NCBI GenBank assembly: GCA_023014485.1
Contig: JAJOZX010005531.1
Location: forward strand, 252,435 to 316,434
Reading direction: 5' to 3'
Source: Bathynomus jamesi
Lineage: Eukaryota > Arthropoda > Malacostraca > Isopoda > Cirolanidae
Length of the DNA: 64,000 nucleotides
This document shows, piece by piece, positions 43,454 through 54,025 of this stretch (position 1 is its first letter; every line of letters begins with the position of its first letter). The notes beneath the pieces were generated by a model. That model was not told the origin of the DNA. It worked only from the letters and a program-made list of their open reading frames with translations, and ran no database searches. The translations under genes were made by a program, and so were the position numbers.

Positions 43454-44814
43454 TAGGATGATTTATTCGCATTCCAAAGTGTAATTGCATAAAATATATT
43501 TCAGTTCATGGAAAAGGCAAAGCTTAAGTTAAATAATACATAAATTTACGTTTTCTCAAACTATTTATTTTCTAAATATTATAAACTATTGTAATCTCCT
43601 ACTCTATATTAATATTAATTCTATATTAAGGTATACCTTATAGTTTTTATATTAAACCATCTTATTATGTTTACTTTATTTTTAATAATTTTATGAACCC
43701 AAATTTTATATCGATTTTTATTAAAATAGGCTACCAGGACTGAAATTTTAATGAAAAATTTTGTTGTTGTGTACATTGTTGAAGAAACTCGACAAAAAGA
43801 ATCATAATAATTTTCTTGTTTTAATATTTTCCATCGGATTGGGTTTTACTTTGATGTAAATAATTTGTAATGGATTTACAGTGTCCCTTAATTTTAAAGG
43901 CTTTATTTATTTATTTTGTGATTTAGCCATGGGCGCCCGCAGGATTTTTTCCAAGGGGGGGCAAAATTTAATGTATTAATAGGTAGGGACCGGAGCAAGC
44001 AAAAAACTTTTGACCCCTTAGGAACCAGCAGGTTAATTCTAAGCAAGTTTAGTGTTGCATTTTCTGTAATGGAAAATGCAAATATATATTGTATATACAT
44101 ACAATGCACATGATAACAATCATTTATTTTATTTATAACAGAAACATGATAGAATGAAGAAAAAAGCACACTGAAGTAAATGTTGTACCTAATTTGAAAA
44201 CGGTGTTTCGAGCATCACCTACACTACTCATTTGAATAGGAATTGTAGTCGTCTGCGGTCACTACCAAAATTATGAACAACCTTTTCCATAAAATCAGTT
44301 TTGTTGGAGTTGATTTTCTCCCGGTGTACACTGAGCATACATAACCCAGAGAGTCGCTCATCAGACATAGTAGACCTCAGCCATGTTTTAACTCGCCGAA
44401 GTGTACTGAAGGATCTTTCGACTGTGCATGTGTAAGGATAAAAAACAATGGCTGCCACGCACTGCATGCAGCCAGGTGCTTCAGTTGGCGCTGCCAACTT
44501 GGCGGGATAATTTTAAGGGGGGACTTCTGAACAAATAAAAAGGTAGCAACCTTTTATCATGCACACAAATAAAAATTTTCACCCTTTAGGAGGCAGTTGG
44601 ATACTTTTCAGCAAGTTTAGGATATAAATATTTTCTTAGAAAATATTTAATATATTTTCTTGGCATTTCCAGGGGGAGGCAAGCGCCCCCCCTTGCCCCT
44701 ACCTGCGGGCGCCCATGGATTTAGCCCCTATAAATTAGTAAAATTTATGAAGGGGAATCAATTTGAAGGGAAATCAATTCACCATCGGCTAAATTTTGGA
44801 AGCGGTAGATCACT
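43454..44814. mobile_element. hAT-like TIR element, relative of 30517-31458, with hAT copy 2 inside
   Basis: Shares long words with 30517-31458, including aaggcaaagctta, actattgtaatctcctactc and atgaaaaattttgttgttg, and its right end (catcggctaaattttgg, then gatcact). The left terminus is not a good match. Flanks acgctatt (43446) and acgcttta (44815) may be the eroded duplication. Gene-like codons lie before it (LSPRSKYYICKKLNIPKTL) and after it (DLKDFPAKITLSSFIENY). Confidence 0.55.
43928..44717 (-). mobile_element. 790-bp non-autonomous hAT, copy 2
   Basis: Same element as 35639-36427: ends catgggcgcccgcagg and cctgcgggcgcccatg, flanked by its own exact duplication gatttagc (43920-43927 and 44718-44725). 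It holds the same 89-codon C-terminal transposase fragment (44228-44497). One extra G in a G-run is the only difference I saw, so both insertions are very recent. Confidence 0.92.
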
Positions 44815-44898
44815 ACGCTTTAATGATGTTATAGGGCATAGTGTGATCTCAAAGATTTTCCTGCAAAAATTACTCTTTCCTCATTTATAGAAAACTAT

Positions 44899-45314
44899 GT
44901 AGTACAGTTCCCGTCACTTCGCTGACGGTTAGACAGGCTAAACTACAAAAAAAGAACCCAGCCGTGAAACTTTTGAGCTTCACATTGTGTCAACATTTCT
45001 GAATCTGGTATCTCCCAAAACCTCCTCACCCCCATTCATACAACTTGGGGGCTAACCCCTCCCCCATTAACCCCACCCCTCCATTACCACACCCATCCCC
45101 CATTACCCCCACCCCCACCCTTCCCCCCACCCTCACCCTTCCCCCATTGCTAAACTACAGAAAAGAACACAGTCATGAAAATCTTGAGCTTCACATTGCC
45201 GCCCGTAATACAATTTCTGAATTTTTTTTACAATTTCTGAATTTTTTTCTCGCAATTTTTTCTCACAATTTCTGAAAGTGTGACGGACGGACAACTCTCT
45301 TATTATAGTATAGA
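44899..45314 (-). mobile_element. Non-autonomous Helitron, copy 1
   Basis: Read on the minus strand it starts TCTATACTATAATAAGAGAG after an A, and ends with a GC hairpin followed by GAACTGTACTA near 44899. It is about 415 bp, with C-rich tandem words (attaccccaccc) inside. Compared with copy 2 the last CTAG is damaged. It lies in codons that resemble the NACHT gene's C-terminal part. Confidence 0.65.
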
Positions 45315-46354
45315 TAAGAAAAGAAGGTCCAAAATATTTACATTATTAGTCAAATTCCTAATGGAAAAGCGAGCAAATTACTTTTCTGACGAACAAAATA
45401 AGTACTACAAACACAGAGCTCAAAAAGTACTAAACTTCCTGATAAAGGTATATTTACCCTCGTGGGGAATTCAAGATACAAATACGCCCTTATTAGGTTG
45501 GCAAAAGAACAATGATGTAGAGACTAATTCATGTGAAGTAAGGGGAATTTTAAGTTTTATTAAAGACTAGTACAGTTCCCGTCGCTTCGCTGACGGTTAG
45601 ACAGGCTAAACTACAAAAAAAGAACCCAGCCGTGAAAATTTTGAGCTTCACATTGTCACCATTTCTGAATCTGGTATCTCCCAAAACCTCCTCACCCCCA
45701 TTCATACAACTTGGGGGCTAACCCCCTCCCCCATTACCCCCACCCCTCCCCATTACCCCACCCATCCCCCATTACCCCCACCCTTCCTCCATTGCTAAAC
45801 TACAGAAAAGAACACAGTCATGAAAATCTTGAGCTTCACATTGCCGCCCGTAATACAACTTCTGAATTTTTTTTACAATTTCTGAATTTTTTAATTTTTT
45901 CTAACAATTTCTGAGTGTGACGGACGGACAGACAGACGGACAGACAGACTGACAGCTCTCTTATTACAGTATAGATTATGAAACTGAAGTTCTGTTTGGT
46001 GTAAATGCAACAGTTATGGAAATAATTTTTCAAATATTTCTACACATTTTTGGGTCAAGCGATGGTTGGCAACTGTTGTATTTACTGTGTGAGCTCAGTA
46101 GTGCAATTTGTGATAATGATGTGGAGTCTGTTTCGGAACGCTTAAATGAAGCAGAGCAATGGGGCTGGGTGAAAGCTTTTCTGAATTCCTCTAGCATACT
46201 ATGTTTGGATGTGGAAAGCTTAGCTAAAAGAAAAGGATTTGATGAAATTTCTAAATTAATTTTGAGTTGTAAAACTGACATTAAAATGGTACAGATACGC
46301 CTAAAAATAAAAAGCGTCGTTTTTGTACGATCATTTAGCGGTTTTGAAGAGTAA
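45300..46354 (+). pseudogene. C-terminal part of the NACHT-ankyrin gene (unrecognised domain)
   Basis: Two plus-strand frames, 45315-45566 (DKKRRSKIFTLLVKFLMEKR, QNKYYKHRAQKVLNFLIKVY) and 45976-46354 (TEVLFGVNATVMEIIFQIFL, DNDVESVSERLNEAEQWGWV), are joined exactly when the second Helitron is removed. The product is mostly helical, ending at TAA 46352. I recognise no domain. Linkage to the NACHT gene is inferred from orientation, position and similar AT-rich codon use; it could be a separate gene. Confidence 0.5.
45567..45975 (-). mobile_element. Non-autonomous Helitron, copy 2
   Basis: On the minus strand it begins TCTATACTGTAATAAGAGAG (from 45975) and ends CTAG (45567), with host A before TC and T after CTAG. 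A hairpin, CCGTC-x8-GACGG (45579-45596), lies 8 bases before CTAG. TC start, CTRR end, 3' hairpin and A|T target without duplication are the Helitron signature. Removing it rejoins host codons AAA-GAT-TAT in frame. It contains GACA/GACG repeats near 45918-45950. Confidence 0.8.
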
Positions 46355-46769
46355 TAATTGAGAAACAACTGATTCAAATGTTGCGTAGATACAAATACCA
46401 TAAAAATCCTAAAGATTATTTTGTTTAATTGAAGTTTCTTTCTTCGCAAAGGTCATAATTTTTGTCTGACTGAAACTAGGAGCGAACTAAATACTTATCT
46501 TCAGAATATTTAAAATATAAATGCATTTAAATTTAAGTTGAACTCTGTCTTCATTGTCGAATATGGGTAACAATAGTACGGGAATATTTGCAATAATTTG
46601 AAACTTTATTCCGAAAAGAATACAAGTGAGAGAGTTTTACAATTTTTAAATATTTATGTCATTAATATGCCAGAACCACAGGTGAATCTTATCGAGCGAA
46701 ACAAGAATGGAATTGCGAATAATGACACCCGAAGTAGTGGAAGCGGTTGAAAAATTTTTCACCTACTTA
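46355..46769. other. AT-rich 3' flank
   Basis: No gene. Probably the 3' UTR or flank of the broken gene. An AATAAT/attaaa-type signal is present but not distinctive. Confidence 0.35.
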
Positions 46770-47860
46770 CAGTAGAGAAGGCGTCCACAATGACCAGGAA
46801 ATTGGTGTTATTAATAGGAAAGTGTCTGTTTTCTAGGCAGTTTTGACGGACGAACCAACGATTCGAACTCTCCATCTAAATCAGGTCACCAGAAATAAGT
46901 TCTAGCTAGCTCTTTCATTTTAGTTTCGCCCAAGTGTTCGGAATTAAGTTCCTTCATTAAACTCGACCTGCCACTATTACCAATTATCAGTATATGACCC
47001 CATAGGAGACAGCCATTTTGAATCGATCTCAGTTTGACGTTGATGGAAAGGCTATAATTCGCATTCAACCTTACTAAGCCAACTGAGTAATAATGGATAA
47101 CTAGACAGAATTGGGTCTGATTTGGTCCACTGTTCTATCTGTGCGGCAGTCACCGGAGTAGAGTCCAAGATCTTAACCAAGTGAACAGTGCCGTCTCCTG
47201 GCTATCTGGGGCACTGGGCACTCACTGCATCAGTGAGAGGCCTCCCTCTATACATGCATAGCTACTTATCTAGAGAAATAATAGAACAAAATTCCTGTGT
47301 GTAAAATTATATATTAAGTTAATTCCATTGGTATAACCGTATAACAGAATCTCATTTTTAGTATAAACAGTATGAATGAATGGTGAAGCTAGAAAATATG
47401 CCTTCTGAATTTTTTGGCAGAGAAATGGAAAATAAGAAAGCTATTGTAGACACCTTTAGGATGTCAATTTCGTCACACTTACGCGAGAACAATGAGAGAA
47501 AATTGCACAAATAAGCGATTTTGATGCGTCAGGAGCTAAAAATAGTTATATCGTTGTCTCCAAAGATGTTTTGTTTACATGCTTTCATTATTTTTTAATA
47601 TATATACATATATACACCAGACTATTAACGGTATATATATATATACTGGTGAGAAAGTGTTATCAACATTTGAGCTCATGCTCATCCCCATCGAGTCTGG
47701 TTCGTTAACAAATCCGTGAAAAATATTTGGGGGTCCCTTAAACCTTGGGGTCCTGGGCCAGTGCTCAGTTGGCCCATGCCTAAAGACGGCACTGCAAGTG
47801 AACGCATTTTGCAGGTACAGGTATGCATTCATTTGGGTTTTCCAAGGGCAATCTACTTAG
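46770..47860 (-). pseudogene. Gypsy-type integrase fragment, split by a hAT
   Basis: Minus-strand text AAQIEQWTKSDPILS, GCLLWGHILIIGNSGRSSLM, SEHLGETKMKELARTYFW, then NFLVIVDAFSTVS in shifting frames. This is the H2C2 zinc region and first catalytic Asp of a Ty3/Gypsy integrase. The N-terminal side continues past the hAT at 47186-47794 (codons resume at 47803). No LTRs or other domains were identified for it. Confidence 0.75.
47186..47794. mobile_element. 609-bp hAT-type element
   Basis: Ends CAGTGCCGTCTCCTGG and AAAGACGGCACTG, with subterminal GGGCACTGGGCACT and CCAGTGCTCAGTTGGCCC. Flanked by an exact 8-bp duplication, caagtgaa (47178-47185 and 47795-47802). It contains an (AT)n tract near 47630-47645 and no transposase. 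It sits in the Gypsy integrase. Confidence 0.9.
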
Positions 47861-47979
47861 AACATTGTTATTTTGTTTTTTTATTGGGTTCGGAATTCTA
47901 GCTGAGCCTTGAACGGCCAACCTTTGAACGGCTACTTTAACTTATAGCCTAAGTTAAGCTAGAGTAAGACAGACCTGAC

Positions 47980-48201
47980 CAGTGGCGGCTCGTGACTAAA
48001 AATTCTAGGGGTTCTCTAAGAATGGGTTGAAATAATTACTGAAATAAAAGGATGAGCATTGAGCAATGAATAAAAGTTTCAAAAGTTATTCAAAAAGTTA
48101 TTCAGTGAGCTCATCCTTATATTGTTCTTGATTATTTCAATTGTAAATAAAAAATTTAGGGGTGCTGCAGTTCCGCAGTGCCTACCGACGAGCCGCCACT
48201 G
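47980..48201. mobile_element. 222-bp hAT-type MITE
   Basis: Ends CAGTGGCGGCTCGTGAC and CGACGAGCCGCCACTG, flanked by an exact 8-bp duplication, gacctgac (47972-47979 and 48202-48209). No coding capacity. Confidence 0.9.
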
Positions 48202-48403
48202 GACCTGACGGACTTGCAGGTTCTATTCGGTCCTACTTCAGGGTTGTTGACTCGATGTGGGCCTACTTTAGGCTTCCACGCCTTATCAGTGCCGCATTCA
48301 ACAAAAGAATAGAAAAACGCTGCCATTGCCCAAAAATATTGCCGCAAGAGCCCAAAAATACTGGCTCTAAAATAAATGACAAATTTTCACGAACCTTCCA
48401 TAA

Positions 48404-48482
<79 letters not shown>
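48404..48482. repeat. Long (AT)n microsatellite
   Basis: About 78 bp of uninterrupted AT. Reading frames that cross it are artefacts of the repeat. Confidence 0.95.
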
Positions 48483-49520
48483 GTAGAGGCCGACCGGAAA
48501 TTCCTTTCCTCGCCGTTCTCAAACACCGAAGGCTGGAGAGCAGCCCGTTGTTCCTTCAAGGCTCTGGTCGAGCATACACGAAGTCTATCATCAAGTAAGG
48601 CCCTGTACAGTTTCATCTCGCTGCAAGCAAACATCACTCTACTGGCGTCATCCTTCTGGCCCTGGCTTCACTCATCCTTCACCACAATTCGATCGGCGCC
48701 CGTTCAACAGGCCCTCAGCACATCTTCCTTCACGTGGGCCCTCTACAGTCTCCAAAGTCATCTACGGCGAAACACAATATGGTCAAACCTTCACGTACGC
48801 CTACAGTCTCCAAGGTCATCTACGGCGAAACGCAATACGGTCAAACCTTCACGTAGCCTTCTTTAGTCTCCAGAGTTATCCAGCGTCGCGCTAAGCTTCT
48901 TGTCAGCCCTCACTCGGCCTACTGTGTTTTTGTTACAGTGTGCTTTCACAAGCTCAGCCTAATCGCGTAGGCCCTAAAGTGTCTTCATTACCGTTTCAAA
49001 CTAACTCTCTCGTTAAGATCGCAGTAGGCCTATTCAAGTGTTGTACCAATACCGTAATTTTGTATCACTGTTATTGTGTTCATTCTTAAAGACCTAATCT
49101 ATTTACTGTACCAACCGTACTTGCATTATTTCAGTTATCAATAGGCTTCATTATTTATTTTGTGTTCACCTCTGCATATCTCATTAGCCTATCTAAATTA
49201 GTGTACTTACTTAACAATTAGACTGTATAACCATTCCTTATTCCTAAGAATCAGTCATCGTTAGCATCGTATAAATGCCGTTATATAATTGTTAATCACT
49301 ATAAGTACCTTTATTGAACTGTTAATCACTGTGAACAAATAATTGATTTATTTTCCTAATTAAACACAAAACCACAAAGTAATTTCTCTCTCCTTATTAA
49401 ATATTGTTTGTTTGGGCTGTAGGCCCAAGCTAGTGACCCCTAATTATTCATTTCAATTTTATTCAGTAATTATAGTAAGCCTTAGCTTGCCTTAAAATAT
49501 ACAAGCAATGCTGCATTAAT
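48483..49520. other. Possible LTR or leader of a retrotransposon
   Basis: GC-richer than its surroundings, without a credible gene. It holds an imperfect tandem pair of about 60 bp (48737-48796 and 48797-48856; tctacggcgaaac, ggtcaaaccttcacgta). The right part is pyrimidine-rich and abuts the end of the BEL pol fragment at 49525, so it may be that element's 3' LTR in reverse. No second LTR copy was found. Confidence 0.3.
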
Positions 49521-49524
49521 TAGC

Positions 49525-51254
49525 TTAGTCATCATATCGCTTTGGGATAACAATGGCTATTCCTCCTTTAGATTTTCTTACACTTCCCACCAAAGAGGCA
49601 TTGTTGTCACTTCCTTCTGCAAATTTAGCCAAGTCTCCTCCATGAGGCTGTAACACAAGTGCCTCATCTTGACTATCTGTGTTTTTGCTGATTTCCAAAC
49701 CATAGAATGTTTGTATAGGTCTCTCTAATTTTCCTCCTGAAGTCTTTACCAGTGCAGACCTGACTAAATTGTCTTCGCCAACAAACAACTCTTCAGTTAT
49801 GTCAAGCTTCGGGCATTGCCTTGGTCTGTCATCCCCAATCATTACTACTTCTCTCACCTTCATACAGTTTGCATTTGAGCCCTTTACATTGCCTGATGGG
49901 TAATAATTGAGTTCTGGGAAGAATTCTATCTGCCATCTTCATAACTGATCCTGTAATTCTTCAAGGTATATGAATCTTTTGATTAACTTGTTTACATAAA
50001 GAAAATGATTTGGTGTCAATGGTTCTGCATCCTGCATACTGTTATAAACAAAAGTGATGGGCCTGCTATTCATCATTGCATCTACTTCACATAAAAGAGT
50101 GCAGAATTCTTCTTTGCTCAAATGAGCATTAGCCAGAAGTTTCTGTAATGGACACTTTACACTTCTCGCTAGTCTTTCCCAAAATCCTTCCCACCATGGT
50201 GCTCTCTCTGCAATAACCTCTCACTGTACCCGTTGGTGTGAAAAGTAGGAATGGAATATCTCCTCTCTTAGCAAGGACCAAACTTCTTGAAGTTTCTTTG
50301 CAGCCTTTTTGAAGGTTTTTACATTATCAGATATGATTTTACTTGGAAAACCCTTCTGTTCATAAACCTTTTAAAGGCCAAAAGAAATATATCACTACTT
50401 AAGTTGCTTACCAACTCCAAATGGATTGCTCTGGTGGTGCGCATACGAAATGACATATATAAGTTTTGTTGGACTCCCCTTGCTCATAAACATAGACTGG
50501 ACCCGCAAAGTCAACTCGAAGTACATCAAATGGAGCAGTACAGACATAACGTTCTCTTGGAAGTTGAGCCACTTTTACATTATAAGGCTTTGCACTCCAA
50601 CGCTTGCAAACCAGACATCCATGCAAAATCTTTTTCACTATGTGTCTAATTTTGGGAATTCAAAACTGCTGTCTCATTTTTATTATCACTTCCCTAACTC
50701 CAGCGTGCACCAACTTATCATGAGTATCTAGGATGAAAAGTTCCACAAAGTGCCCTCCAGACGGTACAAAATTGGATGTCTTTTCTCCTTTGGAAGCCCA
50801 AAAAACTGTAATCTATCTTCTACTCTCAACAAATCCTGATCCAAAAACACATCCAAACCTTTGAAAGCAGAATGTGTTGGTAGAATCTGTAATGGACTGC
50901 TGGCCAACAATTTTCTCTCTTCACCAAAAATTTCTTCTGCCCATAGATCAACCGGTAGTGCCTGACTTGCTGAATCTCAGTGTTCAAACTCTTTTCTTTC
51001 TTGTTTCTCTCCTTAATGTTGTATATAAATCAATATACCCATGCTGTCACTCTTAACCCTTTACAGACTGCCTAATATCCTCAAGCCTCAATATAGGGTC
51101 CTGGTGCAACACTTTACAACTATTCACATTGCATTTTCTCATCTCGTTTACTTCATTAGCGACCCAAGAACACTTCCCTATTATTAGTTTAAGTCCAGCA
51201 TCTGGGAGTCTGTTTAGAAGTAATGTTAATCTAGTTCGGTATTCTTCATTAAAA

Positions 51255-51255
<1 letters not shown>
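49525..51255 (-). pseudogene. BEL/Pao pol fragment: integrase and C-terminal domain
   Basis: Minus-strand pieces in order: DVFLDQDLLRVEDRLQFFGL (upstream of the zinc region), HGCLVCKRWSAKPYNVKVAQ, FDVLRVDFAGPVYVYEQGE (first catalytic Asp), LCEVDAMMNSRPITFVYN, PLTPNHFLY, and KVREVVMIGDDRPR with RSALVKTSGGKLERPI, the BEL-specific C-terminal domain. Stops and shifts break it repeatedly. It is a different lineage from the BEL element at 56679-63987. The right edge meets an (AT)n tract. Confidence 0.8.

Positions 51256-51256
<1 letters not shown>

Positions 51257-51336
<80 letters not shown>
51257..51336. repeat. (AT)n microsatellite at the left edge of element U2
   Basis: AT run of about 75 bp. 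A second AT run lies directly at the other edge (54006-54025), suggesting U2 inserted into it. Confidence 0.9.
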
Positions 51337-54007
51337 TAGGGTGTCCCAGCCTCACATGTGAAAATAAAAATTTGCAAGAGTCAAATCGCACACCCCTTTA
51401 ATTAATTACCCTTGAAGAAGGAAAAATGGGCGAAATTTCATTGGCCTATTAGGAGGGGAAGGGTCCCCTCATTGACCTTGTTTATTCGACCCTATATGAA
51501 CAAACGTAAATGCTCAGCATTAATCATTCTAGAATGGAAGAATGAAATGTAAATTCTTTCTAATGACTAAATTAAAGGAAATGGAAATTCTTCCTAATGG
51601 CACTTTTCATTTCGGGGGACAGAGGATCTTTTTGTCTGCTGAGGGGAACTGCTGGCGGTGGTATTCGACGACTTGGTACACGAGCTGCCGTTCCTCCTCG
51701 TTTTTTGTCAGGCCCTCGTTGAAATCTTCCGCCAGTTTCACCGCCCATTCTGCCGCGTCGTTCACAGACTTCAACGATGGTGCACATCCTTCGAGATCTT
51801 TGGGGTTTTTGGAACCGGCAGCTTCAGGCAATGAAAAGGTTTTGAGTCCTTTTCGTGACCAAGGTGCTCAAATCCGACCGTCTCACGGTCAAGACACTTT
51901 CCCTCCAGCCGACGCAGATCTTTTGGGTTTTCGGTCTTCTTGTGCAGGTTTTGGAGCATGGCCGTCTTCTCTGCATCGGTGGTTTTGGAGAACATAGCGA
52001 GTCCGGCTAAATCTTCGCTTAGGTACCAGAGGTGGCCCCGGAATTTCGTCACTGCGGCGGTACCTACATCATGATCCACCGACTTGTACCGCTCTAGGTC
52101 CTCCAACAGCTCCAGGTCATTGACGGGCGCGTCCGCCGTCAATGGAGCCTCGAACCACCTCTGGAGGTAGATGGTGACGGCAAAGACGTTTATCCTGCGT
52201 AGTGACCGGACCTCGTGAGCGGTCAGGTGGAATTGGCTTCGGAAGATGAACATCTTAAGACAGTAAATGCCTTTGGCCATCCACCTGGCCCGGTGGTATG
52301 CTCCAGGACGATTGTACCGGAGATCTCGTTTGCCATGACCATCGAGGAAGACCAGAGCGAGGATCAGGAACTCCCGGTAATCGTCTCTTGGGTGGCAAAC
52401 TTCAAGCTGGTCTTCAATGAAGTGGACAATCTGCTCTTTTTTCAACGCCACCCATTCCGAAAGGATGTCGCTTGGGCCATCGCCGTTGAACGGAGAAGCC
52501 TGCTTCTGGTCGATGAACTCCCATTGGGATTTGAAGCGAGCGAACAGCGCAATTTCGGGGCCAGAAGACCTGAAGAACAAGTCAAAGACTGAGGTGATTA
52601 CCAATTCCATCATGTGGTGTCTGCAAGCCAGGAAAAGAACGCGGCGGTCCATTTGGTCCTGGATAATCGTACAAGCGCCGCTGTGAATACCGGTATTCGC
52701 CGCTGTTGTGTCGAAGCAGAGACCGGCAATCCATGGTTGAACTTGCGGCCAATCGTCCAGCACCTTCAGAACAGCCCAGCCATCCGCTGTCCCGTGCTGT
52801 CAGGGATTTTTGGGATCGCCAACAACTTCTCAAGATTCTTCCCGCTGACCAGCACTGGTATGCGATCCGATTTCCCTCCATCCGAATCAGGGAGGAGTTT
52901 GCCATCAAAGTGGACGACAAGCGGCGTATCAGGATTGAACTCGTCTTGATTCCGGCTGCCAAGTTCTTCCTGGACTTCTGCCGTGAACGGTGAAGACTTG
53001 ATTTGAACAAGGTGACCGAGGATAACTCAACTCCTGCGGCAGCGAGTGCTGGAGCCACAATGTGCATCGCTTGGCGTACTGAGGTTCCAGTTCGATCCAG
53101 GGCTGCAGCAAATTGGGATATTGGATGATACTCCTTGCCGACACTTGGCCGTCCTTGGGAGCGGATCGAGGAGCCGAAGGACCAAGAGAGGAATATTGGA
53201 AATCATCATTGGATGCTTCGGCCATGGACTCCGAAGAAGAAGAAGACCCCTTTTCACCGTTCCTTTTGCTTGCAGTGAGTCCATCTCTTCGCGGCTTTTC
53301 TTCTTCCCTCTTCTCTTCAGCTGCTCGGCGTTTCTCCCGCTCCGCTGCCCTGCGAGCAAACTCCAGTCCTCTCCTCCGATGTACATCTTCCGCACGGTTC
53401 GCTGGTCATTCAGAAAGTCTCGATCTTCGGGGACTTTGATGAGTTTCATGGTGTTGGCATGAGCTGTTTCGAACAGTGTGTTCAGGTTGGCTTGGAATCC
53501 CTTTTCCACTCCAGTTGCTTCTCTCCCCCACGGTTTCGGTTTCTGGCAACCTTCTCGTAGTCCGTGGAGAGGGCCTTGATCCTCTCGACGCACTTGGGCT
53601 TGTGGGAGGTCGGAATAGATGCCGAGCCCACACCGCCATAACCTCATCAGCTACCACATTGGCAGCTTCCGCCGTGGACGTTTTTTTCTTCCGAGTGAAG
53701 AACAACAGACGTCGAAGAACATCTCCCACTGTCGGGAGTTGACACAGCGTTTCCAGGGGTTCATTTCGCAACACCCCCAACAACCACACAGTCTCCTGCT
53801 TTCTTGTATCCATAACCTGAAAAGAAATATGCTACAATTAGTATAAGGTAGAGAGTAGCCGTTCAGCAATAGTAACACATGGTTTGAGGGGACCCTTAAA
53901 ATTAAAGAACACGAATGAAATTCATCTTGCTGGCATGTTTTCACGAGTGGAAGAAATTAGGGGTGTGTGCATGACAAACTTCAGGAACAAAGAAAATTGG
54001 GACACTA
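51337..54007 (-). mobile_element. Unclassified TIR transposon (element U2), relative of U1
   Basis: The left end TAGGGTGTCCCA (51337) and right end TGGGACACTA (ending 54007) are imperfect inverted repeats. Similarity resumes inward (cgcacacccctttaatt against gcacacacccctaattt). AT repeats on both sides hide any target duplication. A minus-strand gene with the same core motif as U1 fills the interior. The coding part is richer in GC and CpG than its neighbours, which suggests a young insertion. Confidence 0.5.
51572..53813 (-). pseudogene. U2 transposase-like protein with DTT-NTG motif (several frameshifts)
   Basis: Begins MDTRKQETVWLLGVLRNEPL at 53813. The N-terminal part then passes through shifted frames, including NLNTLFETAHANTMKLIKVP (53647-53027 frame), a middle part with a PVLVSGKN-like segment (about 52880-52800), and the main frame 52763-51771. 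There the core is LCFDTTAANTGIHSGACTII and LFLACRHHMMELVITSVFDL, then PEIALFARFKSQWEFID, RARWMAKGIYCLKMFIF and LSEDLAGLAMFSK. A last frame ends at 51572. FDTT-x2-NTG with C-RHH-x2-EL parallels the U1 protein, and both recall the RNase H-like core of hAT transposases. Similar uncharacterised proteins are common in invertebrates, from memory. Family unassigned. Confidence 0.55.
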
Positions 54008-54025
54008 TATATATATATATATATA

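Larger units (their letters stand above)
36563..46354 (+). pseudogene. Nuclease-like/NACHT/ankyrin gene, broken by transposons
   Basis: Removing insertions leaves one plus-strand gene in consistent order: nuclease-like domain (36563-36860), long helical linker (36864-38143), NACHT NTPase (41276-42180), winged-helix-like and ankyrin-like region (42183-43352), and a C-terminal part (about 45300-46354). The start ATG follows a TAA and AT-rich sequence at 36563. Insertions are a Penelope-like element (38144-41275), a hAT-like element holding another hAT (43454-44814) and Helitrons (44899-45314, 45567-45975). The Penelope and second Helitron sites rejoin in frame when the insert is removed. Frameshifts lie near 36725, 36858, 41985 and 42155. 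No introns are evident. The family resembles arthropod STAND-type proteins of unclear function. Confidence 0.75.

Noticed and set aside
35639..44717. The two hAT copies and the NACHT gene between them as one composite transposon
   Set aside because: Each copy has its own, different 8-bp duplication (cttccaat and gatttagc), so they inserted independently.
48162..48866. A plus-strand 234-codon frame as a gene
   Set aside because: It runs through a hAT MITE end and 78 bp of (AT)n, and has no recognisable family.
51053..51401. Frames through (AT)n near 51.3 kb as new proteins
   Set aside because: The tyrosine-isoleucine runs are translated microsatellite.
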